Of a stretch of DNA of 12,841 nt, positions 6,492-12,841 are shown in pieces. The first letter of the stretch is position 1. Every line of letters starts with the position of its first letter. The DNA is from Gammaproteobacteria bacterium. Lineage in GTDB: Bacteria; Pseudomonadota; Gammaproteobacteria; Pseudomonadales; Azotimanducaceae_A. Position numbers and translations under genes: made by a program. The stretch is from assembly GCA_002714125.1 (NCBI GenBank), contig PAWP01000014.1:1-12841 (forward strand), in the 5' to 3' direction. The notes beneath the pieces were generated by a model. It saw nothing but the letters and a program-made list of their open reading frames with translations. It did not search any database and had not been told where the DNA came from.

Positions 6492-7328
6492 ATGCAGTCA
6501 TCGGCACTACCTCACGCTCCCATCACTGCGGCCTTTGGTGCCGAACTCGAGCGAGGCATCAACCTCCAGGGAATGGACGACGAAGCGGTGGACGCGCTGC
6601 AGCAACTTGCCGCCGAACGCGGCGTGGTGGTTGTCCGCGACCAGGTCATGACAATGCAGGAGCAGGTAGACTTTGGCCGTCGTATCGGTGAGTTGTTCAC
6701 GACCCCGGTGGCGAGACCTGAGATCCCTGATGAGATCATCGTCATTCACGCTAATGAGAAATCTCGCTTTGTCGCCGGAATGAACTGGCACTCCGATGTG
6801 TCGAGTGAAGAGGTGCCACCCGGTCTGTCGATGTTGCGTCTTGAGGTCACGCCCAAAGTAGGTGGCGATACCTTGTTTGCGGACATGAGGCAGGTTTTCT
6901 CAACATTGTCGCCGGCGATGCAGGAATTTCTGTTAGGCATGACCGCCCGCCATGACCCCAAAGGTCATTATCTATACGTGGGCGGCGTCAAACGCCTCGA
7001 TGAGTTGCCCTCGGCGGTGCATCCCGTCGTTCGAACGCATCCCCTTACGGGTAAGCGGGCGCTGTTTGTGAACGAAGGGTTCACGGGCGCCATTGTGGGG
7101 CTCTCGGACAGGGAGAGCAGTGCCTTGCTGAAAATGCTCTACGATCACATTGCTTACACGGTACGTGCGCAGATTCGCGTGCACTGGGAACCCAATACTG
7201 TGGTGTTCTGGGATAACCGTGTGGTTCAGCACATGGCGTCCTGGGACTACTACCCGGACAAACGCTTTGGGTTTCGGGTAACCGTGCGCGGTGAGGCGCC
7301 CTATCTTGACACGGCTTCGGCACACTGA
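6492..7328 (+). CDS. TauD/TfdA-family Fe(II)/2-oxoglutarate-dependent dioxygenase
   Basis: This 278-residue enzyme of the TauD/TfdA family (PF02668) couples oxidation of a substrate to decarboxylation of 2-oxoglutarate at a non-haem iron. The facial triad is visible: His100 and Asp102 in WHSDVS (99-104) and His247 in NRVVQHMASWD (242-252). Arg258 and Arg262 fall 11 and 15 residues after the distal histidine, the same spacing as Arg266 and Arg270 after His255 in E. coli TauD, so 2-oxoglutarate binding looks intact. GGDTLFADM (124-132) is the usual family block. GGAGGAG six bases before the ATG supports the start. Substrates in this family range from taurine and alkyl sulfates to aryloxy acids and natural-product intermediates; no sulfonate transporter or other clue is present. 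The stop overlaps the start of the methyltransferase, so the two are co-translated. Confidence 0.93.
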   Translation: MQSSALPHAPITAAFGAELERGINLQGMDDEAVDALQQLAAERGVVVVRDQVMTMQEQVDFGRRIGELFTTPVARPEIPDEIIVIHANEKSRFVAGMNWHSDVSSEEVPPGLSMLRLEVTPKVGGDTLFADMRQVFSTLSPAMQEFLLGMTARHDPKGHYLYVGGVKRLDELPSAVHPVVRTHPLTGKRALFVNEGFTGAIVGLSDRESSALLKMLYDHIAYTVRAQIRVHWEPNTVVFWDNRVVQHMASWDYYPDKRFGFRVTVRGEAPYLDTASAH

Positions 7329-7924
7329 TGGCGCTTGGCGATTTCGAGTCGCCCTCCGCATGGCGACAAGATCTGGATCGGCGCTGGCCAGAACGCGCAG
7401 TGATAAAGAGTCTGGTCGTTGAGACCCTCAAACAAGTCTGCGCAAGTGAGCGGCCCAAGCTGTTGGAACTGGGACCGGGTGATGGTGAACTGCTTGTGCA
7501 ACTCCAAGCCCGTTACGCGAATGCGAGCTTTACGGCAGCGGACATCGAACCGAGCCTGCTGCAACACTTAAGCGCGCGCGTTTTACGACCTGTCGCAACA
7601 GTGGAAATAAATCTGTCCGAATCATGGTCCAAGCTCGGTGGACCGTTTGACGCCATCTATAGCGTACAGACGCTGCACGATTTGGGTGGTGAAGAGGCCT
7701 TGCGTGACGCTTATCTTAAGGCCAGGGCAAGCCTTGAGCCTGGTGGGTTGCTGCTTAACACCGATTTTGTCGAACCCTTTTTCAACCACGATCCCGCACG
7801 ACCGCGGCGGTTTGATGTCGAAACACACCGTCGATTGTTGTGGGAGGCAGATTTGGTGGACTCACGATGCGTAGTAGAGGTGGGTGGCATGGCTTGCGTC
7901 TGCGCGTCGAGAGTCCGCCATTAG
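7328..7924 (+). CDS. Class I SAM-dependent methyltransferase
   Basis: This 198-residue protein has the Rossmann methyltransferase pattern. Motif I is LELGPGDGE (46-54), the acidic residue binding the SAM ribose is Asp72 (ADIEPS), motif IV-like FDAIYSVQTLHDL covers 107-119, and a post-motif strand EPGGLLLNTDF covers 137-147. There is no signal or membrane segment. The start ATG overlaps the dioxygenase stop (TGATG, one shared base) and has no clear Shine-Dalgarno, so translation probably depends on termination-reinitiation. Motifs do not reveal whether it methylates a small molecule, protein or nucleic acid; its small size and lack of an extra substrate domain suggest a small molecule. Coupling to the dioxygenase suggests both act on one metabolite. 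A rho-independent terminator follows 41 bases after the stop. Confidence 0.88.
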   Translation: MALGDFESPSAWRQDLDRRWPERAVIKSLVVETLKQVCASERPKLLELGPGDGELLVQLQARYANASFTAADIEPSLLQHLSARVLRPVATVEINLSESWSKLGGPFDAIYSVQTLHDLGGEEALRDAYLKARASLEPGGLLLNTDFVEPFFNHDPARPRRFDVETHRRLLWEADLVDSRCVVEVGGMACVCASRVRH

Positions 7925-7964
7925 CCTGCGGACTCATCCCAATCCGGATGGGTTGTGCGCTGTG

Positions 7965-8000
7965 ACGGCCCTACCAAGTATCAACGTAGGGCCGTTTCTT
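7965..8000 (+). terminator. Rho-independent terminator for the dioxygenase-methyltransferase unit
   Basis: A perfect 10-bp stem (ACGGCCCTAC, 7965-7974, with GTAGGGCCGT, 7986-7995) closes an 11-nt loop and runs into TTTCTT (7995-8000) on the plus strand. It sits 41 bases after the methyltransferase stop. The minus strand has no T-run beyond the stem, so it works well only for plus-strand transcripts. Most of it lies within the last codons of the convergent carboxylase gene (stop at 7971-7973). A second imperfect stem-loop at 7931-7954 (ACTCATCC/GGATGGGT, 6-nt loop, one G-T pair) lies between the two genes without a T-run. Confidence 0.75.
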
Positions 8001-11000
8001 CTCAGTTCGTGGTGGCATCGCCGGCAGGCTGTTCATGCCGCGTATAATGAAGTTCCGGGTCTCTGCGGGATCGATCACGTAGCGAGCACCTGAGTTGATC
8101 GCCCGTGCCGTCTCGTATCCATCTGCTACGCGTCGATCGTAGGCGGCCTTGCGTTCCTCGGCATCCTCGATGGCAGCGAGTTCACGGCGGGCCGATAGCT
8201 TCACTGCGCCATCAATGTTCATGCCCGCGAACTCCGCTGTAGGCCAGGCAACGGTGAAGAGCGGAATGTAGGACGCGCCACCAATCATTGCCTGCACGCC
8301 AAGACCGTAGGCCTTACGCACCATGATTCCGAACATGGGTGTTGTGCAGTTGGCACCTATGTTAAAGAGCCGCACCGCGTGCCGCACCAGCGCTTCGCGC
8401 TCGTGGTCAGGACCCACCATGATGCCCGGGCAATCCATGAAGACCACCACCGGCAGATCGAATGCGTCACAGAGTTGAAAGAACCTCGCTGCCTTGTCCG
8501 CACCCGGGCTGTCGATAGCGCCTGCCAGGTGTGCAGGGTTGTTTGCGACCACGCCCATTGGCTGGCCTTCGACCCGGATCAGTGAGGTGATAACGCCAAT
8601 GCCAAAATCCTTGCGTAGCTCGAGTACGGAATCTTTATCTGCCAACGTCTCCACAATGTCGCGCATCTCGTAGGTCCGGACGCGGTTTTCCGGGATGATG
8701 TGACGCATTCGGCGCTGATCCGGGGCTTCGAATTGTTGCGTTGGGCCTTGGAAGTACGAGAGGTATTTCTGAGCGAGCTCGATCACGCCAGCATCGTCTT
8801 TTGCGACCAGATCAACGCTACCGTTTTCGAACTGAAATGCGGTGCCACCGAGGTCGGAGGCGGAGTGTTTGCCAAGACCCGAGGCTGCTACAACCGACGG
8901 CCCGGTCATCCCGACGTTCGACTGTTCGGTTGCGATGATGACGTCGCAGCAGGCAAGCAGCGCGGCATTGCCCGCAAAGCTGTCGCCGGTGTTAACCCCT
9001 ACGAGAGGGACATGACCAGAGAGCTTCGCGAAGTCCGCGAATACGCTCGCGTCCACTCCGACGCTGGTGCCAAAGAGCACGCTATGCGGCATGCCCTCAC
9101 CCTCAGAGAACAGTACCAGTGGCACCCGCCAGTCACGCACGAGTTCATGTACCTGCTCCTGCCGGTAGTGCCCGTGGGCATAGCCGGTAGTCATGTAGTT
9201 GGCATGGACAACCGCCACGCGCGCGTTGGTTTCACCAACAACCTTTGCATTGACTGTGCCCATACCCATGACAGTGCCGCCTTCCACTGAACCGGAGGCG
9301 GGCGGACCAAACTCCCGAAAGGAGCCTGCGTCGATGAGATCATCGAGATTTTCACGGGGCGTGCGACGCCCGAGCGCGTGTAAAGCCGCTACTGCCTCAG
9401 GGTGCGCAGCGTCTAGCGTGCGAGCCGTCCACTCATTAACTTCGGCCATGTCGTCACGAATAGAGTCGAGGGCAGCGCTGGTATCTGATTCGACGGCGCC
9501 GAGGTCTTCGTCCGACTCGTGGATGAAGACAATCGGATAGCCCTCGCGGACGACGTCACCCACTGACATGGAGACCGCCGCAACGATACCGGCCTGTTCG
9601 GCCTTTACGTCGTGCTGCAGTTTCATCGCCTCGACCACCGCAACTGGTTGGCCAATCAGCACCTCATCGCCAACTGCCACTCCAATTTCGACAATCGTGC
9701 CCTGCATCGGTGCGCGTAGTCCGATCGCGCCCTCTGGGCCAACGGCCTCGGCCAGGCCATCGACCGCACCGTCGCTATCGTCGCTGCCCTCTGCAACAAA
9801 TTGCGTATGTGCATCGGTGTTGCGGGCGAGGCTGGCAATTTCTTCATCGATAAAGCGGGTATGAATAGCGCTGTAGTCGACAAAGCCGGGGTGGCTCAGG
9901 ATGTTTTGGATGAAGCCGATATTGGTAGTGATGCCTTCAATGCGGAACTCCGCGAGGGCCCTGGCAGTGCGGGTCACGGCATCAGCAAAGTTCCTTGATG
10001 GTGAATGACCAATGACCTTGGCCAGCAGCGAGTCATAGAGCAGGCTGGTAGCGTAGCCGGCATAGCCAAAGCCGTCAGTACGTACGCCGGGACCGGAGGG
10101 TGCTTCGTACGCCGTTAAGGTGCCTGCCTCAGGGCGCACCGAGCCGTCCTCGCCCATCGACTCCATGCAGACCCGGGCCTGGATGGCATAGCCGCGGGCT
10201 TCGGCGATGGCCGGGTCATCGAGACCCAGATCAGCAATCGTGGCGCCCTGCGCGATGCGCAACTGCGATTGCACAATGTCGACTCCGGTGACTTCTTCGG
10301 TCACGGTGTGCTCGACCTGCAGGCGCGCGTTGGCCTCGATGAAGGCAAACGGTTGACCGGAGCCGGAGGTGTCCACAAGGAACTCAAAGGTTCCGGCGTT
10401 GAAGTAACCGACATGGGATGCAAGGCGCACAGCGGCGGCAATGATCTCGTCCCGCAGGCTGCCATCGAGGGCTGGTGCCGGGGCAATCTCAACCACCTTC
10501 TGAAAGTGTCGCTGTACGCTGCACTCACGCTCACCGAGGTGGGCAATGTTGCCGGCGCTGTCGCCAAGGATTTGCACCTCGATATGCCGGGCCTCGCGGA
10601 TGAACTCTTCAACATAGAGATCGCTGTTGCCAAAGGCGGCAGCGGCTTCGGAGGCGCAGCGCTCAAAGGTATTGGCAACGTCTTCGGCGTTATCAACCAT
10701 GCGCGAGCCGCGCCCACCGCCACCGGCGATAGCTTTGATCATCATGCTTCGACTGGCGCCGAGTTCAGCAAAAAAGGCGTTGGCTTCTTCCAATGTGACC
10801 GCATGGTCGATGCCTCGAATGATCGGCACACCCGCGTCGATTGCGGCAGCGCGGGCTCTGGCCTTGTCACCAAAGAGGTCTAACATCTCGGCGGAAGGCC
10901 CGACATAGGTGATGCCGGCATCGTTGCAGGCCCGAGCAAAGTCACCGTTTTCAGCAAGGAAGCCGTACCCAGGGTGCACGGCGTCACAGCCGGTCTCTTT

Positions 11001-11201
11001 AGCCGTGGCGACTACCTCGGCGATGTCGAGGTAGGCAGCCGGGCCTGACCCTGGCAGGGTCACGGACTCATTGGCCTTGACGGTATGCAGTGCGCTCGCG
11101 TCATCGGCGGGTGCAATGGCGACGGTGGGAATGTCGAGTTCAGCCGCGGCGCGCATGAGCCGGATGGCGATCTCTCCTCGGTTGGCTACCAGAAGTTTCA
11201 T
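7971..11201 (-). CDS. Single-chain biotin-dependent acyl-CoA carboxylase (BC-BCCP-CT fusion)
   Basis: This 1076-residue enzyme carries all carboxylase functions in one chain. Biotin carboxylase fills about 1-450: VANRGEIAIR (5-14), Lys113, Lys156, glycine-rich loop GGGGRG (160-165), His206, Glu273, and Glu289/Asn291/Arg293 in EANARLQVEH (289-298), matching the E. coli AccC active site. The biotin carrier part spans about 492-562 with biotinyl Lys527 in EAMKL (524-528); the usual Met after Lys is Leu. The carboxyltransferase spans about 600-1076, with MDCPGIMVGPDHE (922-934) and AWPTAEFAGM (985-994). Length and order match the single-chain long-chain acyl-CoA carboxylase (LCC) described from Mycobacterium avium, about 1078 residues; the substrate here is inferred as an acyl-CoA (short or long). 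Two acidic linkers (about 452-490, 560-600) flank the carrier. The ATG at 11201 has a weak AGG upstream. Confidence 0.92.
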   Translation of the reverse strand: MKLLVANRGEIAIRLMRAAAELDIPTVAIAPADDASALHTVKANESVTLPGSGPAAYLDIAEVVATAKETGCDAVHPGYGFLAENGDFARACNDAGITYVGPSAEMLDLFGDKARARAAAIDAGVPIIRGIDHAVTLEEANAFFAELGASRSMMIKAIAGGGGRGSRMVDNAEDVANTFERCASEAAAAFGNSDLYVEEFIREARHIEVQILGDSAGNIAHLGERECSVQRHFQKVVEIAPAPALDGSLRDEIIAAAVRLASHVGYFNAGTFEFLVDTSGSGQPFAFIEANARLQVEHTVTEEVTGVDIVQSQLRIAQGATIADLGLDDPAIAEARGYAIQARVCMESMGEDGSVRPEAGTLTAYEAPSGPGVRTDGFGYAGYATSLLYDSLLAKVIGHSPSRNFADAVTRTARALAEFRIEGITTNIGFIQNILSHPGFVDYSAIHTRFIDEEIASLARNTDAHTQFVAEGSDDSDGAVDGLAEAVGPEGAIGLRAPMQGTIVEIGVAVGDEVLIGQPVAVVEAMKLQHDVKAEQAGIVAAVSMSVGDVVREGYPIVFIHESDEDLGAVESDTSAALDSIRDDMAEVNEWTARTLDAAHPEAVAALHALGRRTPRENLDDLIDAGSFREFGPPASGSVEGGTVMGMGTVNAKVVGETNARVAVVHANYMTTGYAHGHYRQEQVHELVRDWRVPLVLFSEGEGMPHSVLFGTSVGVDASVFADFAKLSGHVPLVGVNTGDSFAGNAALLACCDVIIATEQSNVGMTGPSVVAASGLGKHSASDLGGTAFQFENGSVDLVAKDDAGVIELAQKYLSYFQGPTQQFEAPDQRRMRHIIPENRVRTYEMRDIVETLADKDSVLELRKDFGIGVITSLIRVEGQPMGVVANNPAHLAGAIDSPGADKAARFFQLCDAFDLPVVVFMDCPGIMVGPDHEREALVRHAVRLFNIGANCTTPMFGIMVRKAYGLGVQAMIGGASYIPLFTVAWPTAEFAGMNIDGAVKLSARRELAAIEDAEERKAAYDRRVADGYETARAINSGARYVIDPAETRNFIIRGMNSLPAMPPRTEKKRPYVDTW

Positions 11202-11210
11202 GTAAGGACC

Positions 11211-11234
11211 TGTTCTGCCCGGAGAACATCCGGG
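11211..11234 (-). promoter_or_regulatory. Overlapping inverted repeats in the carboxylase leader
   Basis: Ten bases upstream of the carboxylase ATG lie two overlapping inverted repeats: TGTTCT/AGAACA (11211-11216 and 11223-11228, 6-bp spacer) and CCCGGA/TCCGGG (11218-11223 and 11229-11234, 5-bp spacer). As RNA they form mutually exclusive hairpins next to the ribosome binding region; as DNA the first is a dimeric-operator-like dyad. Short repeats like these occur by chance, so function is inferred from position only. Confidence 0.3.
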
Positions 11235-11390
11235 ATCACATAGCAGTTTGCGAAAGCTCGCCGGCCGCTAGGGCCTGGCTAGGTGTTGTTGTTCTTCATC
11301 CGCAGCAGCGTTGCTGAAGATTGGCATTGGAGCCTATCGCAAGTTGTACCTGCGAGTCCTGACCGGAGGGCGTGGAGTGCCGCTCTTGGC

Positions 11391-11870
11391 TTAAAGCGCG
11401 GCGAGCTGCGCCAGTACATCTCCGGACATTCTGTAGCCAATCCACTCCGACTGAGCCTCGGCACCCAACCGTTCGTAGAAGTCTATGGAGGGCTGATTCC
11501 AGTCGAGTACGCTCCATTCGAAGCGCGTACAGCCCTCATCTATCGCTATGGTGGCCAGTGCTTGCATGAGGGCAAGTCCGGCACCTGCGCCGCGGTGTGC
11601 TTCTTCAACAAAAAGATCTTCTAGATAGATGCCGTACTGCCCAGTCCAAGTGGAGAAGTTATAGAAATAGATCGCGCAGCCGACGGAAGTGTTGCCCGTT
11701 TCAGCGATTAGGCAGTGCACCTTGGCATTTGCCCCAAAGAGCGCTGCATCGAGGTCTGCTGTGGTTGCCACAACTTCTTTCTCGGCGTGTTCGTAACGGG
11801 CCAGACCCCGGATGAAAGCCAGTATGGCGTCGACGTCGCCCGGGTCGGCGGGGCGGATATTGATGGACAC
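11391..11870 (-). CDS. GNAT-family N-acetyltransferase, SSAT (diamine/thialysine acetyltransferase)-like
   Basis: This 159-residue GNAT enzyme transfers acetyl from acetyl-CoA to an amine. The GTG at 11870 is chosen because AGGAG lies eight bases upstream and the product begins MSINIRPADPGDVDA, the usual GNAT start; an in-frame start at 11981 would add 37 residues with no family features. The acetyl-CoA loop is HRGAGAG (92-98). YLEDLFVEE (82-90) and WNQPSIDFYERLGA (124-137) strongly resemble human spermidine/spermine acetyltransferase (YLEDFFV and WNEPSINFYKRRGA); Tyr132 matches its catalytic Tyr140 and Glu84 its substrate-binding Glu92. A polyamine, thialysine or similar diamine substrate is therefore likely. 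The gene lies 189 bp upstream of the carboxylase on the same strand; co-transcription is possible but the gap is large. Confidence 0.88.
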   Translation of the reverse strand: MSINIRPADPGDVDAILAFIRGLARYEHAEKEVVATTADLDAALFGANAKVHCLIAETGNTSVGCAIYFYNFSTWTGQYGIYLEDLFVEEAHRGAGAGLALMQALATIAIDEGCTRFEWSVLDWNQPSIDFYERLGAEAQSEWIGYRMSGDVLAQLAAL

Positions 11871-12198
11871 TAGGCGCTCTCCTGCTGCGATTGGGTTGGC
11901 TGAAGGCCGCGCGGGATTATGCCCTGGCATAGAACGGCTGGGCAGGAAAGCGCGTCCCTGCGCAGTCAGGCCTATCCGCAAATGGATCGCTCCTGTGATT
12001 GTGGGCGTGGCTGCCGGCTATTACGGGGTCAACGCGCTGTGTGTGGTGTTTCCGAAGGCGACGTAGCAAACCCTCACTGCAACGCTGCGTCAGGGCTTAG
12101 CCGATGGTCTCCTTGAGAGGCGCGCAGAATATGGCCATCCGCCAGGGTCAGCCGATCAGTTGATGTCTGCATCAAAGCCATTGGGCGAGTCGCAGTAT

Positions 12199-12229
12199 AG
12201 TCTGCGGCCGGGTTGGTGCCTGGCAGACT
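12199..12229 (-). terminator. Possible hairpin downstream of the glutathione S-transferase gene
   Basis: AGTCTGC (12199-12205) and GCAGACT (12223-12229) are perfect inverted repeats, extendable by GGC/GCC (12206-12208 with 12218-12220) across a 2-nt bulge. The structure begins 24 bases after the GST stop in the direction of transcription. No T-run follows on the minus strand, so it is a weak terminator candidate. Confidence 0.25.
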
Positions 12230-12253
12230 GGATTGGAGGTCGAGGAGCCCGTT

Positions 12254-12841
12254 TTATCCTGTAGCGCTGACCTCCGGGTAGGCGACAGGCAGACTGTCTC
12301 CGTTGTCGAGATAGGCGCGGATGCCACGCCGCGCCAGCATTCGTTCCGTCCAGGCCGCCAGGCGGGGTTTCGCAGCCATTTGTGTAACCGCCGGGTCTCC
12401 CCAACAGTAGGTGGCGAGCGTCACAATGTTGAGCGCAAGGTAGTCCAGCCAGGAAGGACGCGCCCCGGGAAAGAACCAAGCGCCTTGGCCCCGGAAGCTT
12501 GCCTCCATGACGTTGAGCCAGAGAGGGAAGCGTTCATCTAAGTAGTCGTTGTTGCCGTCCCTGCGGCCCTCGTAGGTCTCGCGCCAGATGTCTGCCAGGT
12601 TGTACCCGAACTGCGCGGCGGCCGTTTGATCCTCGGCGGTCACGTCACATCCGTGTCTCTGCGCAAGATACTGGGTGATGACGCTCGTTTGGGAGAGCAC
12701 CGTTTCTCCGTCGATCAGCAGTGGGCAGGCGAAGATGGGTTCACTTGGCGCAAGCTCAGCAATACGCTCGGGTACGTTGGTGGTGACCGTGTACTGCGCG
12801 CCCACATCTTCGAGCAGTAGGATTGCAGGTTCGGCGCGGCC
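12254..12841 (-). CDS. Glutathione S-transferase family protein, N-terminus cut by window edge
   Basis: The visible 195 residues read in frame to the last base; an internal GTG at 12805 is not the real start, because GRAEPAILLLEDVGAQYTV upstream of and across it is the beta1-helix1-beta2 segment of a GST thioredoxin-like domain. The first residues, including the likely catalytic Tyr or Ser, are outside the window. The cis-proline segment is FACPLLIDGE (25-34 of the fragment), followed by LSQTSVITQYLAQR, where the usual glutathione-contacting 'QS' or 'ES' pair is Gln-Thr. The all-alpha C-terminal domain covers about residues 60-180 and contains WLDYLALNIV. The layout (proline-lined helix 1, short C-domain) suggests the sigma/mu/alpha-like group rather than beta GSTs. 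A cytoplasmic role in glutathione conjugation or detoxification is expected; the substrate is unknown. Confidence 0.87.
   Translation of the reverse strand, partial: GRAEPAILLLEDVGAQYTVTTNVPERIAELAPSEPIFACPLLIDGETVLSQTSVITQYLAQRHGCDVTAEDQTAAAQFGYNLADIWRETYEGRRDGNNDYLDERFPLWLNVMEASFRGQGAWFFPGARPSWLDYLALNIVTLATYCWGDPAVTQMAAKPRLAAWTERMLARRGIRAYLDNGDSLPVAYPEVSATG

Noticed and set aside
8700..9290. 196-residue plus-strand frame (and 204-residue frame at 10269-10883)
   Set aside because: Both are antisense shadows of the carboxylase gene, arising from codon bias in a long GC-rich gene.
11871..11981. 37-residue N-terminal extension of the acetyltransferase
   Set aside because: AGGAG eight bases before GTG 11870 and the normal GNAT start at MSINIRPA make the shorter protein more likely; the extension has no family features.
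1..12841. tRNA, rRNA, CRISPR arrays, insertion sequences or phage genes
   Set aside because: Read through on both strands; no repeat-spacer pattern, transposase-like product, terminal inverted repeats or tRNA cloverleaf was seen.

Overview
The window is about 12.8 kb of moderately GC-rich, gene-dense bacterial DNA. It reads as chromosomal DNA of a Gram-negative proteobacterium, possibly a marine-type gammaproteobacterium. That assignment is an inference from gene content and style (CaiB-type CoA transferase, SDR, crotonase, TauD-type dioxygenase, GST) and from Shine-Dalgarno sites ahead of ATG, GTG and TTG starts. No rRNA, tRNA, CRISPR array, insertion sequence or phage gene is visible.

Layout, plus strand. 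The window opens with the last 44 codons of a family III (CaiB/BaiF) CoA transferase (3-137), followed by about 450 bp with no supportable gene. A secreted cysteine-containing protein of unknown function follows (590-1213). A short-chain dehydrogenase (1328-2200) and an enoyl-CoA hydratase (2262-3005) come next, then a tight run of alpha/beta-hydrolase esterase (3063-4094), Tag-like DNA glycosylase (4097-4765) and DAO-type FAD oxidoreductase (4796-6139). After a 350-bp gap with a GC palindrome, a TauD/TfdA-type Fe(II)/2-oxoglutarate dioxygenase (6492-7328) overlaps a SAM-dependent methyltransferase (7328-7924) by one base.

Layout, minus strand. A 1076-residue single-chain biotin-dependent acyl-CoA carboxylase (7971-11201) carries biotin carboxylase, biotin carrier and carboxyltransferase regions in one polypeptide. 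Upstream of it lie an SSAT-like GNAT acetyltransferase (11391-11870) and a glutathione S-transferase cut by the right edge (12254-12841). The two gene sets converge at about 7925-7970, where a strong rho-independent terminator for the plus-strand genes is built partly from the last codons of the carboxylase.

How the genes may work together. CoA transferase, SDR, enoyl-CoA hydratase and acyl-CoA carboxylase all fit acyl-CoA or fatty-acid metabolism. Esterase and FAD oxidoreductase could feed such a pathway with acids or amino compounds. The dioxygenase-methyltransferase pair looks like a self-contained two-gene unit. Most of this is ordinary accessory catabolism. The points most worth a second look are the Tag-like glycosylase with an unusual predicted active site, the coupled dioxygenase-methyltransferase pair, the single-chain carboxylase with its structured leader, and the unknown secreted protein.
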